Positions 17,693 to 26,663 of a DNA stretch of 64,000 bases are shown one piece after another. A model generated the notes under the pieces. It saw only the letters and a program-made list of their open reading frames with translations, did not search any database and was not told the DNA's origin. Location: contig NZ_JAGJBY010000002.1 in NCBI RefSeq assembly GCF_020010905.1, positions 3,782,001 through 3,846,000 on the forward strand. The letters are read 5' to 3'. Position 1 is the first letter of the stretch, and every line of letters begins with the position of its first letter. This DNA is from Streptomyces acidiscabies (lineage in GTDB: Bacteria; Actinomycetota; Actinomycetes; Streptomycetales; Streptomycetaceae). The position numbers were made by a program, and so were the translations under genes.

Positions 17693-17736
17693 TTAATAGA
17701 GCGACTGAACGACTAAGCGAGTCCGAGGTGCCCGAA

Positions 17737-18630
17737 TCACGCCTGGTGCCCCCCTTTTGACTCACGCCGGAACGCACCCGGTGTCATATTCACGCGGCGC
17801 ACGAAGAACTTGCCGAAGTTGGTCACCTCGGAGAATCCGAGCTGACGCGCGATCGCGTTGATCGGCAGGTCCGTGTGGACCAGCAGCCGGCGCGCCTCCA
17901 GCGCCACCCGCGCGTCGATCACGTCCTTCGTCGACGTCCCCGCGACCGCCCGGCAGGCCCGCGACAGCGCGCGCGTGGAGCAGCGCAGCGCCGCCGCGTA
18001 CTCCTCGACCAGCCGGGTCGTCGCGAACGAACGGTCCAGCTCGCGGCGGAAACGCAGGAACAACTCGCCGTGCTCGCCGCTGAACGCGGACGTCTTCTCC
18101 CTGTGCCGCAGCCTGCACATCTGGTCGATGTGCAGCAGGGCGACGGCCATCAGATGCTTCAGCAACTCCTCGCCGAGCCCCTGGTCGGGCCGCGTGTACT
18201 CCTCTCCCAGCAGGTCGAGGACCCGCCGGAACGCGGCCAGTTCACCCTCCCGCAGGCGCCAGTGCGAGGGCCGCAGGACGTCGTCGAGCATCCCCATGTG
18301 CGCACTCATGCGCAGCGGGAACGCCTCCGTGAACATGATGATGTCCGCATCCAGGGCCGGGTCCGCGGTGAACTGCACGACCTGATTGGGGCGCGTCCAC
18401 AACAGCGTTCCCGGGCGGATCGCGAACCGGTCGGAGTCGATGGAATAGTTTCCTCCGCCTTCCGTCACGAGCATGACCTGATGGAAGTCCAGGCGGTGCG
18501 GACTGGCGTAGAACTCCATGTCCGCGAAGGTGCGCAGCGTGCCCAGCGAGGTGACCGCGAGACCGAGTCCGGGGCGGCAGACGGGTGAGAAGGGGACGAC
18601 GGGGATCGCTAACGATGCGAAATCGACCAT
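17737..18630 (-). CDS. AraC-family transcriptional regulator
   Basis: This 297-residue protein has an N-terminal cupin-like sensing region and two C-terminal helix-turn-helix motifs. The second contains INAIARQLGFSEVTNFGKFF and ends MTPGAFRRE, the AraC/XylS signature. It lies at the 3' end of the PKS/AvrD cluster, facing it, and divergent from an IclR gene, so it is a candidate activator of the cluster. The ATG at 18630 is preferred; an in-frame ATG at 18678 would add 16 residues, and neither has a strong ribosome-binding site. Confidence 0.88.
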   Translation of the reverse strand: MVDFASLAIPVVPFSPVCRPGLGLAVTSLGTLRTFADMEFYASPHRLDFHQVMLVTEGGGNYSIDSDRFAIRPGTLLWTRPNQVVQFTADPALDADIIMFTEAFPLRMSAHMGMLDDVLRPSHWRLREGELAAFRRVLDLLGEEYTRPDQGLGEELLKHLMAVALLHIDQMCRLRHREKTSAFSGEHGELFLRFRRELDRSFATTRLVEEYAAALRCSTRALSRACRAVAGTSTKDVIDARVALEARRLLVHTDLPINAIARQLGFSEVTNFGKFFVRRVNMTPGAFRRESKGGHQA

Positions 18631-18740
18631 GGGCGTTCCGGAATCGACCTTTCTCGCTGCTCTTGAGGGTTCAATCATAGACGTGGTCGCCCGATGCCGG
18701 ATCACTTCTGGTTCCCCACACGTGCTGTCAGGTGCCCGCA

Positions 18741-18752
18741 CGTGTCAACACG
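18741..18752. promoter_or_regulatory. Short inverted repeat between araC-type and iclR-type genes
   Basis: CGTGT-CA-ACACG lies in the 170-bp divergent gap, 49 nt before the IclR start. It is a candidate operator for one of the two flanking regulators. Confidence 0.3.
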
Positions 18753-18800
18753 CATCCCCGTAAGCACCCTTGTCATGAAGGTGAAAGGAACCTGAACGGG

Positions 18801-19589
18801 ATGACCACTCCCCACTCCTCCCCGGAGCGTTCGGTCGTCGACCGGACGCTGAGCATCCTTGCCGCCTTCGACGCGGACAGCAGGACCCTGTCCCTCAGCG
18901 ACATCAGCCGGCGCTGCGGCCTGCCCGTCGCCACGGTCTACCGCATCGTGAACAAACTCCACGGCTGGGGCGCCCTCGAACGCTCCGCCGACGGCGGCTA
19001 CAGCATCGGCCTGCGCCTGTGGGAGACCGCCTGCCTCGCCCCGCGCGTCTCCCACTTCGTCGAGGCCGCCCACCCCCATCTCGTCGCCCTGGCCCAGCAG
19101 ACCTCGGCCGCCGCGACCATCGCCATCCGCGACGGCAGCGAGAGCCTCTGCCTCGCCTTCGTCTCCGACGACCCCCACCCCGCCGCCGGCGGCAACCTGG
19201 AGCGCCGCCGCGTCCCCCTGCACGCCACCGCCGTCGGCCTGGTCCTGCTCGCCCACGCCGACGAGACCGCCCAGCAGGAGGCCCTGGCGCCGCCCCTGCG
19301 CGCGTACACACAGACCACCGTCACCGACGTCACCGAAGTGCGCCGCGGTCTGGTCCGCGTGCGCAGGGAGGGGCACGCGTTCCTCCACGGCGCGTACGCG
19401 CCGGGCCGCAGCAGCCACGCCGTACCCGTGCGCGACGCGCGCGGGACCGTCGTCGCGGCCCTCGGAGTGATAGGGCCGCCCGAGGTCGTCCAGCCCGTGC
19501 GCACCGCACCCCATCTGCACGCGGCGGCGGGCGCGATCGCCCGGGGGCTGCGCGCGGACGGGTTCGCCTGGACCGAGATGGGAGCCTGA
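18801..19589 (+). CDS. IclR-family transcriptional regulator
   Basis: This 262-residue protein has an N-terminal winged helix (SVVDRTLSILAAF, then LSDISRRCGLPVATVYRIV, about 11-55). The C-terminal effector domain is of the IclR type (ARGTVVAALGVIGPPE). The ATG at 18801 follows an AAAGGAA-type site. It precedes an isochorismatase-fold gene on the same strand by about 150 bp and is divergent from the AraC gene. IclR proteins usually control nearby catabolic genes, so the isochorismatase-like gene is the likeliest target; control of the PKS cluster is possible. Confidence 0.9.
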   Translation: MTTPHSSPERSVVDRTLSILAAFDADSRTLSLSDISRRCGLPVATVYRIVNKLHGWGALERSADGGYSIGLRLWETACLAPRVSHFVEAAHPHLVALAQQTSAAATIAIRDGSESLCLAFVSDDPHPAAGGNLERRRVPLHATAVGLVLLAHADETAQQEALAPPLRAYTQTTVTDVTEVRRGLVRVRREGHAFLHGAYAPGRSSHAVPVRDARGTVVAALGVIGPPEVVQPVRTAPHLHAAAGAIARGLRADGFAWTEMGA

Positions 19590-19680
19590 CGTCCGCGCGG
19601 TGCGCGAGGGGCTTCGGCCGGGTAGGACTGATCCGGACGACCCCTCGCGCCCGCCCCGGAAGACAGGCAGACAGCAGACG

Positions 19681-19743
19681 ATGACGGACCCTCAGGACTC
19701 CAGCACCTCGGCCCGCGTGCGCGCCCGGGAGGACGCGATATGA
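19681..19743 (+). CDS. 20-codon ORF overlapping the isochorismatase-like gene
   Basis: An ATG at 19681 opens a 20-residue frame, MTDPQDSSTSARVRAREDAI, whose stop overlaps the ATG of the next gene as ATGA. It may be a coupling leader peptide or the scar of a larger deleted gene. Its own ribosome-binding site is weak. Confidence 0.25.
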   Translation: MTDPQDSSTSARVRAREDAI

Positions 19744-20291
19744 CCCATCTCGCCGTCATCGACATGCAGCACGTCTTCGCCGACCCCACCAGCCCCTGGG
19801 CCGCACCCCGCTACCGCGAGGCCGCGACCGGCGTACGGGGCCTGCTGCCAGCCTTCGAGGACGGGGACGACGTCACGTTCACCCGCTTCGTCGCCCCCGA
19901 GGAGCCGGCCGGCGCCTGGCGCGCGTACTACGCGCAGTGGCCGTTTGCCCTCCAGCCGGCGGATGCCGCCCTATGGCATCTGACGGATGGTTTCTGCGCC
20001 TTCGCGCCGCAGGTCCTGGACGTCTCCGCCTTCGGCAAGTGGACCCCCGCACTCGCCGCCCGCGTCGCCCCGCACGGCCGCCTCGTCCTCGCGGGCGTCA
20101 GCACGGACCGCTCCGTCCTGTCCACGGCCCTCGCCGCGGCCGACGCGGGCGTCGAGGTCCTCGTCGCGGCGGACGCGTGCGCGGGGGCCAACGACACGGC
20201 GCACGCGAAGGCGCTGGACGTGATGGACCTCTACCAGCCGCTGATCAAGGTGACGACGGTGGCGGGGGTGAGGGCGCTGCTGGGACGCTGA
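19740..20291 (+). CDS. Isochorismatase-fold cysteine-hydrolase-like protein, catalytic cysteine replaced by serine
   Basis: This 183-residue protein has the family's aspartate (D8 in VIDMQ), a lysine (K100) and the GVSTDxxVLSTALAAADAG segment. The position of the nucleophilic cysteine (TDxCV) is S125 (TDRSV). Family members hydrolyse amides such as nicotinamide, carbamoyl compounds or ureas. The cysteine loss suggests altered or lost hydrolase activity, or chemistry like true isochorismatases, which lack the cysteine. Start at 19740 follows GGGAGGA. It sits downstream of an IclR regulator. Confidence 0.8.
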   Translation: MTHLAVIDMQHVFADPTSPWAAPRYREAATGVRGLLPAFEDGDDVTFTRFVAPEEPAGAWRAYYAQWPFALQPADAALWHLTDGFCAFAPQVLDVSAFGKWTPALAARVAPHGRLVLAGVSTDRSVLSTALAAADAGVEVLVAADACAGANDTAHAKALDVMDLYQPLIKVTTVAGVRALLGR

Positions 20292-20295
20292 AAGA

Positions 20296-20331
20296 GCGTC
20301 AGAAAGGGCGTCAGAAAGGGCGCCGGAAAGG
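20296..20331. repeat. Three tandem 12-bp repeats
   Basis: GCGTCAGAAAGG occurs twice in perfect tandem and a third time as GCGCCGGAAAGG. The array lies just after the isochorismatase-like stop and runs into the terminator shared with the convergent operon. Confidence 0.7.
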
Positions 20332-20352
20332 GCTCGGAGGCCACCGGAGCCC
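20330..20352. terminator. Bidirectional hairpin between convergent operons
   Basis: GGGCTC (20330-20335) pairs with GAGCCC (20347-20352), with further G-C pairs inside around a one-base bulge. It separates the isochorismatase-like gene from the end of the minus-strand organosulfur operon. Confidence 0.5.
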
Positions 20353-20363
20353 CTCAGAACCCC

Positions 20364-21746
20364 TCAGAACCCCTTCCCGGGGTTCAGGATGCCCAGCGGG
20401 TCCAGCGCCTCCTTCACGCGGCGGTGGAGCCCGTACGCCGCCGGCCCCAGCTCCTCCGCGACCCACTGCCGCTTCAGCACCCCCACCCCGTGCTCCCCGG
20501 TCAACGTGCCGCCCAGCCGCAGCGCCAGCGCGAAGATCTCCCCGGCGGCCTCCCACGCGGCGTCCGGGAGCCGGTCGAGCGCCGGGTCCACGACGACGAT
20601 CGGGTGCAGGTTGCCGTCGGCGGCGTGCGCGAGCGTGAACACCGGCACGCCGTGCCGCGCCGAGATCGCCCGGATCTCCCGCGCCGCCTCGGCGAGCCGC
20701 GACCGGGGTACGGCGATGTCCTCGATCAACGGCCGCCCCAGCCGCTCCAGCGCGGGCAGCGCCTGCCTGCGCGCCGCGAGCAGCGCCTCCGCCTCCGCCG
20801 GGTCCTCGGTCCGCTCGACGGCCGTCGCGAGCGGCGCCAGCACCTCGGCGACCGCCGCCGCCTCCACCCCCGCACCGGCCCCGTCGCACTGCACCACCAA
20901 CAACGCCTCCCCGCGCGCCCTGAGCGCCGGGTCGACCGCCTCCAGCACCGGCCCGTCCAGCAACTCCGCCAGCGCCGGCACCACGCCCGCGCGGGCGATC
21001 GCGTACGACGCCCGCGCCGCCGCCTCGAACGACGCGAACCACGCCGCCAGCGTCGCCGACGCGACCGGCACCGGCCGCAGCCGCAACGTCGCCGACGTGA
21101 TCACCGCGAGCGTCCCCTCCGAACCCGTCAGCAGCGCCGTCAGGTCGTACCCGGTGACCCCCTTCACGGTCCGCCGCCCCGTCCGTACGACCGTCCCGTC
21201 CGCGAGCACCGCCTCCAGGCCCAGCACGCTGTCCCGGGTCACCCCGTACTTCGCGCACCTCAGCCCGCCCGCGTTGGTCGCGATGTTCCCGCCGATCGTC
21301 GACCACGCCGCGCTCGCCGGATCCGGCGCGTACCGCAACCCGTGCGCGCCCGCCGCCCGGTCCAGGTCGGCCGTGACGACCCCCGCCTCCACGACGGCCA
21401 GTTGGTCCTCGGCGTCGAGTTCGAGGACGCGGTCCATCCCCGACAGGTCGAGCACCAAGGAGCCCTCACCGGCCGACGCACCTCCGGAGAGCCCCGTACC
21501 GGCACCCCTGGGGACCACCGGCACGCCCAGAGAGTGGGCGTGCCGCAGCACCGTGCCGACGTCCTGCACGCGCCGCGCATGCACCACCGCCAGCGGCAGC
21601 CCGTCCGGACGCGTCCCCGACCGGTCCGTGCAGTGCGCGGCCAGCGTGCGCGGGTCCGTACTCAGCCGGTCCGGCGGCAGGTCCCGCGCGAGCAGACCCA
21701 GCACGCGCGCGGGCGCGACCGCCGACGTACCCACGGACGCGCTCAC
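20364..21746 (-). CDS. FAD-linked oxidase (glycolate oxidase GlcD/D-lactate dehydrogenase type)
   Basis: This 460-residue protein has a PCMH-type FAD-binding domain (VVPRGAGTGLSGGA near 75-90; STIGGNIATNAGG near 145) and the C-terminal segment GEHGVGVLKR...LDPLGILNPGKGF of the VAO/GlcD family. These enzymes oxidise 2-hydroxy acids. The GTG start at 21746 overlaps the stop of the dehydrogenase gene as GTGA. As the last gene of an organosulfur operon it may oxidise a hydroxy acid released after desulfonation, such as glycolate or sulfolactate-like compounds. That is inference from context only. Confidence 0.88.
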   Translation of the reverse strand: MSASVGTSAVAPARVLGLLARDLPPDRLSTDPRTLAAHCTDRSGTRPDGLPLAVVHARRVQDVGTVLRHAHSLGVPVVPRGAGTGLSGGASAGEGSLVLDLSGMDRVLELDAEDQLAVVEAGVVTADLDRAAGAHGLRYAPDPASAAWSTIGGNIATNAGGLRCAKYGVTRDSVLGLEAVLADGTVVRTGRRTVKGVTGYDLTALLTGSEGTLAVITSATLRLRPVPVASATLAAWFASFEAAARASYAIARAGVVPALAELLDGPVLEAVDPALRARGEALLVVQCDGAGAGVEAAAVAEVLAPLATAVERTEDPAEAEALLAARRQALPALERLGRPLIEDIAVPRSRLAEAAREIRAISARHGVPVFTLAHAADGNLHPIVVVDPALDRLPDAAWEAAGEIFALALRLGGTLTGEHGVGVLKRQWVAEELGPAAYGLHRRVKEALDPLGILNPGKGF

Positions 21747-22849
21747 AACCCCAGCGCCTTCCCGCCGATCGCCAGCAGCGACACGTCCTCCTGCGGCGCG
21801 TGCACCGGCGCGCACTGGACGTCCCGGAAGTGCCGCTCCAGCGGATTCCCGCGCGCCAACCCCGGATTCCCCAGCAGCCGCACTGCCAGCTCCACGGCCC
21901 GCACCCCGTGCCGGTCCGCCAGCACCCGCGCGCCCAGCGCCTGTTCCGGCGTGTACGACGCGTCTCCCGCGTCCAGCCGCGCCGCCCCGCCGAACACCAG
22001 GTCCTCCGCGCCCGCGAGCAGCACCTCGATCTCCCCGGCCGTCCGCCTGAACCGCTCCGTACGCGCCACCGCGTGCCCCAGGTTCGCCGGCACGCGTGCG
22101 TGCGCGAACGTCCGGAAGAAGTCCTGCGCCGCCCTCGCCACGCCCAGGTACAGCGCCGCCAGCGGCAGGTGCAGCGCCGCACCCGCGCGGTTGTCCTGCT
22201 CGGCGGCTGGACCGTACGGGCCCAGTCCGGTCACCTGCTCGTACGGCACCTCCACGCCCCGGAACGTCACGTCGTGGCTGCCGCTCGCCCGCAGGCCCAA
22301 CTGGTCCCAGCGACCGGTGATCTCGATCCCCGGTGAGCCGCCCGGTACCAGGAACGTGCCCACGCGCGGCTCGTCCTCGTCCGTCGTCGCCCACACCAGG
22401 AACCAGTCCAGGCCCTCCGCGCCCGTCACGAAACGCTTCGTTCCCTCGATCGACCAGCCGTCCGCCGTTCGCCGGGCCCTCGTCGAGGGGAGTCCGCCTC
22501 TCGCCGGGGAGCCCAAGTCGGGTTCCACGCGCGCGCGGTTGATGTGCACCGGCCTCGCGAACGACTCCTTCACCACGCGCGCGTACAGCTCCTGCGGCCA
22601 GTGCGGGTGCGTCGCCTGGCGCGCGTGCGTGGCCAGGGTCATCGCCGTGATCAGTGCCACCGACGGGTCCAGGCGGCCCAGTCTGTGCAGGATTCGGGCC
22701 GACTCCTCGACGCCGGCACCCCAGCCTCCGTACCGCTCTCCGACGGTCGCCGTCAGCAGTCCCTCCGCGTGCGCCATCGCCAGCGACTCGGCGGGAAAAG
22801 CGCCGGAACGGTCGTACTCGGCGGCGAGTTCCGCGATGCGCTCGGTCAC
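21743..22849 (-). CDS. Acyl-CoA dehydrogenase-fold monooxygenase (DszC/SfnB-like)
   Basis: This 368-residue flavoprotein has the acyl-CoA dehydrogenase fold but resembles the DszC/SfnB/SoxC branch, which uses reduced flavin to oxygenate sulfur or nitrogen compounds (YGGWGAGVEESARILHRLG; GTKRFVTGAEGLDWFLVWA; DQLGLRASGSHDVTF). Its place between two sulfonate-type transport genes supports a role in organosulfur breakdown. The GTG start at 22849 overlaps the binding-protein stop (GTGA) and its own stop overlaps the next GTG. Substrate unknown; sulfones or sulfonates are likeliest. Confidence 0.85.
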   Translation of the reverse strand: MTERIAELAAEYDRSGAFPAESLAMAHAEGLLTATVGERYGGWGAGVEESARILHRLGRLDPSVALITAMTLATHARQATHPHWPQELYARVVKESFARPVHINRARVEPDLGSPARGGLPSTRARRTADGWSIEGTKRFVTGAEGLDWFLVWATTDEDEPRVGTFLVPGGSPGIEITGRWDQLGLRASGSHDVTFRGVEVPYEQVTGLGPYGPAAEQDNRAGAALHLPLAALYLGVARAAQDFFRTFAHARVPANLGHAVARTERFRRTAGEIEVLLAGAEDLVFGGAARLDAGDASYTPEQALGARVLADRHGVRAVELAVRLLGNPGLARGNPLERHFRDVQCAPVHAPQEDVSLLAIGGKALGL

Positions 22850-23838
22850 AGGGACTTCTCCAGTTCGGCGTCGAGGTCCGTCGTCCAGAACGAGGCGACG
22901 TCCAGGCGGGAGCCGAGCGCGCCGAGTTCCGTGAACACGTCCGCGACCTTCTGCTCCGACGCGGTCGCCGCCGCGTCCACCGGCCTTGCCGCCGTGGGGC
23001 GTTGCTTCTGCTGGGCCACGAGGTCGGTCTCGGCCTGTGCGACAGGCTGGTGCGTGTTCCGCGCGATCACCTTCGCGAACTCCGCCTCGTGGCCGTCCCG
23101 TACGTACGCGTACGCCTTCGAGATCCTCGCGATCAGATCGGCTGCGGCCTCCTTCTGGGCCGCGCTCTTCAGCACGCTGTCCCTCGCCGACCACAGGAAG
23201 TTGCCCGAGAGGATGTCCGCGCCGGAGCCGATCGTCGTCGCGCCCTGCTGGTGCGCGGTGATGATCGACGTGCCGTACGAGGCGAACGCGTCGATGGAAC
23301 CGCCGTTCAGTGCGGCCAGGCCGTCGTTGGGGAGGAGGGGTTTGGCGTCGATGTCGGACCACTTGAGGCCGGCTTGCTTCAGGAGTTCGTACAGGAAGTA
23401 GTGGGCGGTGGTGTTCTTGACGTAGCCGACGGTTTTTCCCTTGAGCCCACCGATGTCGGTGACCTTCGACCCCTTGGGGACGACGACTTCCTGGTTGAGG
23501 GTGGATCCCGACTGGACTGCTACGACTTTGAAGTTGGGTTTGCCGTCGGCCGCGGCGAAGACGGGTGGGATCTCGCTGGAGGAGGCGAGGTCGAGTGCAC
23601 CGGCTCGAACGGCTTCGAGTTGTTTGTCGCCGCCTTGGAAGGTGCTCCACTTGATGTGGTAGGGGGTGTTGTCGAGGTTCGCGAACTTCAGTGCCGCTTC
23701 CTCGACTTTCCATCCTGTGGCGCCCACTCGGAGGGTTACGTCGGAATCTGCTTGAGCGTTACCGCCGCAGGCGGTGGCAACCGGCAGAAGGAGAACGGCG
23801 AGGAGAAGGGAGGCGCGACGGCCGGGACGAAACAACAC
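22846..23838 (-). CDS. ABC transporter substrate-binding lipoprotein 1 (SsuA/TauA type)
   Basis: This 330-residue protein starts with a basic N-terminus, a hydrophobic stretch and the lipobox VATAC, so it should be a membrane-anchored lipoprotein. The mature part follows the NMT1/SsuA binding-protein fold (LKGKTVGYVKNTTAHYFLYE; NDGLAALNGGSIDAFASYG). The GTG at 23838 is chosen because GGAG lies 6 nt upstream and it gives a proper signal peptide. It is the second binding protein of the operon and probably shares SsuBC with the other while widening the substrate range. Confidence 0.88.
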   Translation of the reverse strand: MLFRPGRRASLLLAVLLLPVATACGGNAQADSDVTLRVGATGWKVEEAALKFANLDNTPYHIKWSTFQGGDKQLEAVRAGALDLASSSEIPPVFAAADGKPNFKVVAVQSGSTLNQEVVVPKGSKVTDIGGLKGKTVGYVKNTTAHYFLYELLKQAGLKWSDIDAKPLLPNDGLAALNGGSIDAFASYGTSIITAHQQGATTIGSGADILSGNFLWSARDSVLKSAAQKEAAADLIARISKAYAYVRDGHEAEFAKVIARNTHQPVAQAETDLVAQQKQRPTAARPVDAAATASEQKVADVFTELGALGSRLDVASFWTTDLDAELEKSL

Positions 23839-23854
23839 GGGGTTCTCCAGTTCT

Positions 23855-24955
23855 TCAGGCAACCTTTGAAACGCCGGCTCGATGAGCCAACTCCTGCCGG
23901 ACCAACGGCAATACGAACCGCGCATAGTCGATCGCGTCGTTCAGCGGGTCGTACCCCCTGATGGACAGCAGGTCACACCCGATGTCCACGTAGTCCAGCA
24001 GCGCCTTCGCAACAGTCTCCGGCGATCCCACCAGTGCCGTAGATGCCCCAGCCGCATTCGTCGCCACCGCCGGTGCGGTCCACAAGCACCGGTCATGAAC
24101 CTCCCCCCGGCCGGCGATATCAAGAAGCCGCTGCGACCCCACATTCGCAGGCCGCCCCGCAGTCTTGTAATGCCGCAGCAACTCCGTGTTCCTGGCCTGG
24201 TCCTTCAGCACCCCGAGTGTCCGATAAGCCTTCTCCCAGGCGAGTTCATCGGTAGCCGCGATGATCGGCCGGAACGACACCCAGATGCGGGGCCGAGTCC
24301 GCCCCGCCGCATCGGCAACGGCATTCACGGAGGCGATCTGCTCAGCCGTTTCCTTCAGCGGCTCACCCCACAAACCGAAGATGTCCCCCTGCTGTCCACC
24401 GACCCGATACGCGTCCTGCGAAGACCCCCCGACAGAAATCGGAATGAGCCCGTTCACCGGCTTGACGTCGGAGTGATACCCCTCGAACCGGAAGTACTTC
24501 CCCTCGTGGGAGACAGGCCCCTCGGCCTCCCACACCTTCCGCAGGATCTGGATGTACTCGTCCGACCGCTCGTACCGCTCGGCCTTGTCGAGATAATCCC
24601 CCTCCCGCCGCTGCTCCTCGTCACTCCCCCCGGAAATGATGTGCACGGTCAACCGCCCCCGGCTGATCCGGTCCAGCGTGGCGAGAGCCCGGGACGCGTG
24701 GGTCGGGAAGATCACCCCGGGCCGGTGGGCCAGAATGGGCCGCACCCGCTCCGTGTGCGTCGCGACGAACTGCGCGATCTGGAACGCGTCCGGCGACGCC
24801 GAGTGGTACGCGACGAGCGTGTGGTCGAACCCTCCGTCGTCCAACGCCCGCGCGTACTTGCGGAGATGGTCGACGTCGAGGCCGGTCCGGCTCGCGGCGG
24901 CCGGTCCTGAGGCCCCCGCGTCGGTGTGGACCGCGCTGATGAACTCGACAGGCAT
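23855..24955 (-). CDS. ssuD: LLM-class flavin-dependent alkanesulfonate monooxygenase
   Basis: This 366-residue luciferase-fold protein has the SsuD-type segments TLDRISRGRLTVHIISGG, DYLDKAERYERSDEYIQILRKVW and SSQDAYRVGGQQGDIFGLWGEP. SsuD uses FMNH2 and oxygen to release sulfite from alkanesulfonates. The ATG at 24955 lies 9 nt after GGGAG. No SsuE-type flavin reductase is in the operon, so reduced flavin must come from elsewhere. It lies between the two binding-protein genes. A related sulfone or thioether monooxygenase role is possible. Confidence 0.88.
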   Translation of the reverse strand: MPVEFISAVHTDAGASGPAAASRTGLDVDHLRKYARALDDGGFDHTLVAYHSASPDAFQIAQFVATHTERVRPILAHRPGVIFPTHASRALATLDRISRGRLTVHIISGGSDEEQRREGDYLDKAERYERSDEYIQILRKVWEAEGPVSHEGKYFRFEGYHSDVKPVNGLIPISVGGSSQDAYRVGGQQGDIFGLWGEPLKETAEQIASVNAVADAAGRTRPRIWVSFRPIIAATDELAWEKAYRTLGVLKDQARNTELLRHYKTAGRPANVGSQRLLDIAGRGEVHDRCLWTAPAVATNAAGASTALVGSPETVAKALLDYVDIGCDLLSIRGYDPLNDAIDYARFVLPLVRQELAHRAGVSKVA

Positions 24956-24982
24956 GATGGTCAACTCCCTTGAACGAGAAGG

Positions 24983-25948
24983 TCACTTGAGTACGGACGT
25001 ATCGGCTGCCGAGGCCACCTCGACGTTGGGCTTCAGCACCCCGATCCCGTTCATGAGGTCGGCGACGCCCTGTACGGTCCTGTCGATCTCCGGTGTCACC
25101 GGCAGGACTTGGCTGTACGCCGCCGACGCGAGCGTCCTCGCGACCGCCGCGTCCGCGCCGTTGCGGTCCTGGATCGCCCGCGCGTACGCGTCCTGGTGCG
25201 TGCTCGTCCACGTCAGCGCCGTACCGAGCCGCTTGAGGAAGTCGCCCAGCGCCGCCTTCTTCGCCGGGTCCGCCAGCGTTTTCTCCGCCGCTCCGATGAA
25301 GCCGTAGCCGCTGACCCTGCCGTCCGCGCCGTCGACGATCAGCTTGCCGCCCTGGTCGAGTGCCACGGCCTGGTAGACGCCGAAGATCGCCCACGCCTTG
25401 ATCTTCCCGGAGGCGAACGCCGCCTGTGCGTCGGTCGGCAGGAGGTACTGGACCTGGACGTCCGAGTACGTGAGCCCCGCCTGCTGGAGCGCGTTCGCGA
25501 GGAGGTACTCCGCGATGCTGCCCTTCGCCGAGGAGACGACGACCTTCTGTCCCTTCAGGTCCGCGACGCGGGTGATCCCGGAGTCCTTGCGTACGACGAT
25601 CCCCACGTGCCGGCCGTCGTTCTTCAGCGCGGCGACGTTCTTGAACTTCACGCCCCCGCTGAGCGCTTGGAGCGTCGGCAGGTCCGCCGCGTACGTCGTG
25701 TCGGCCGCGCCCGCCTGAACCGCCTGGAAGAGCGGGGCCGCGCCCTCGAACTCCGCCCACTTCACCTTGTAGTCCGCGCCCTTGAGCGCGCCGGACGCGG
25801 CGGCGATCGTCTGGAGCGTCTTCGCCTGGTCCCCGATCGTCAGGGTGACCTGGCCCTTCGACGAGGACGCGTCCGCGTCCCCGCCGCACGCGGTCAGGGA
25901 CAGCAGGGCGGTCAACGTCAGCGCGGCGGCTGCGAGTCGGCGGATCAC
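24983..25948 (-). CDS. ABC transporter substrate-binding lipoprotein 2 (SsuA/TauA type)
   Basis: This 321-residue protein has a short signal peptide ending in the lipobox LTAC, followed by an SsuA/TauA-like fold (LKGQKVVVSSAKGSIAEYLL; SGKIKAWAIFGVYQAVAL). The GTG at 25948 follows GGAAGGA and overlaps the SsuB stop as GTGA. It shares layout but only modest sequence with the other binding protein of this operon, so the two probably recognise different sulfur compounds. Confidence 0.9.
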   Translation of the reverse strand: MIRRLAAAALTLTALLSLTACGGDADASSSKGQVTLTIGDQAKTLQTIAAASGALKGADYKVKWAEFEGAAPLFQAVQAGAADTTYAADLPTLQALSGGVKFKNVAALKNDGRHVGIVVRKDSGITRVADLKGQKVVVSSAKGSIAEYLLANALQQAGLTYSDVQVQYLLPTDAQAAFASGKIKAWAIFGVYQAVALDQGGKLIVDGADGRVSGYGFIGAAEKTLADPAKKAALGDFLKRLGTALTWTSTHQDAYARAIQDRNGADAAVARTLASAAYSQVLPVTPEIDRTVQGVADLMNGIGVLKPNVEVASAADTSVLK

Positions 25949-26661
25949 GAGGGGGTTCCTTCCAGAGTGCGGGTGACGCCGAGCCAGCCCAGGAGGCGGG
26001 CGCGCAGTGATACGAAGCCGGGGGCCATGAGGTCGCGCGGGCGGGGGAGGTCCACCGTCACCTCGTGCGCTATACGGCCCTCGTCCATCACGAGGATGCG
26101 GTCCGCCAGGAGCAGTGCCTCCTCCACGTCGTGCGTGACCAGGAGGATCGCGCAGCCGTGGGAGCGCCAGAGCTCCGCGACCAGGTGCTGCACCTTGCCG
26201 CGCGTCAGCGCGTCCAGCGCCCCGAACGGCTCGTCCAGCAGCAGGAGTTCGGGTTCGCGCACCAACGCCCTTGCCAGCGACACCCGTTGGGCCTGGCCGC
26301 CGGAGAGGGTCTTCGGCCAGACGTCCGCCCGCTCCGCGATCCCGACCTCGCCCAGCGCCCGGAGCGCCAGCTCGCGGTCCGCCTTTCCCGGCAGGCCGAG
26401 GACGACGTTGCGCCACACCTTCAACCACGGGAGCAGGCGCGGCGATTGAAAAGCCGCACTGCGTTTCAGCGGGACCGTCACCTCGCCGTCGATCTCCTCG
26501 TCGAGCCCGGCGAGGATCCGCAGCAACGTCGACTTCCCGCACCCGCTGTGCCCGAGCAGCGCCACGAACTCGCCGTCCCGGACGTCGAGTCGCAGGTCGT
26601 GCAGGACCGTGTTGCCGTCGAACGCCTTCGAAAGCCCCCTGATCTCAACACTGTTGCCCAT
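25945..26661 (-). CDS. ssuB: ABC transporter ATP-binding protein (SsuB type)
   Basis: This 238-residue ATPase has Walker A GHSGCGKST, the signature LSGGQAQR, Walker B LLLLDEPF and the switch histidine in VTHD. The nitrate/sulfonate/taurine ATPases are the closest group. The ATG at 26661 starts 2 nt after the permease stop and its stop overlaps the next GTG. It should power uptake through SsuC. Confidence 0.93.
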   Translation of the reverse strand: MGNSVEIRGLSKAFDGNTVLHDLRLDVRDGEFVALLGHSGCGKSTLLRILAGLDEEIDGEVTVPLKRSAAFQSPRLLPWLKVWRNVVLGLPGKADRELALRALGEVGIAERADVWPKTLSGGQAQRVSLARALVREPELLLLDEPFGALDALTRGKVQHLVAELWRSHGCAILLVTHDVEEALLLADRILVMDEGRIAHEVTVDLPRPRDLMAPGFVSLRARLLGWLGVTRTLEGTPS

Positions 26662-26663
26662 CT

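Noticed and set aside
20296..20331. Possible CRISPR-like array
   Set aside because: The units are contiguous 12-mers without spacers, so it is a simple tandem repeat.
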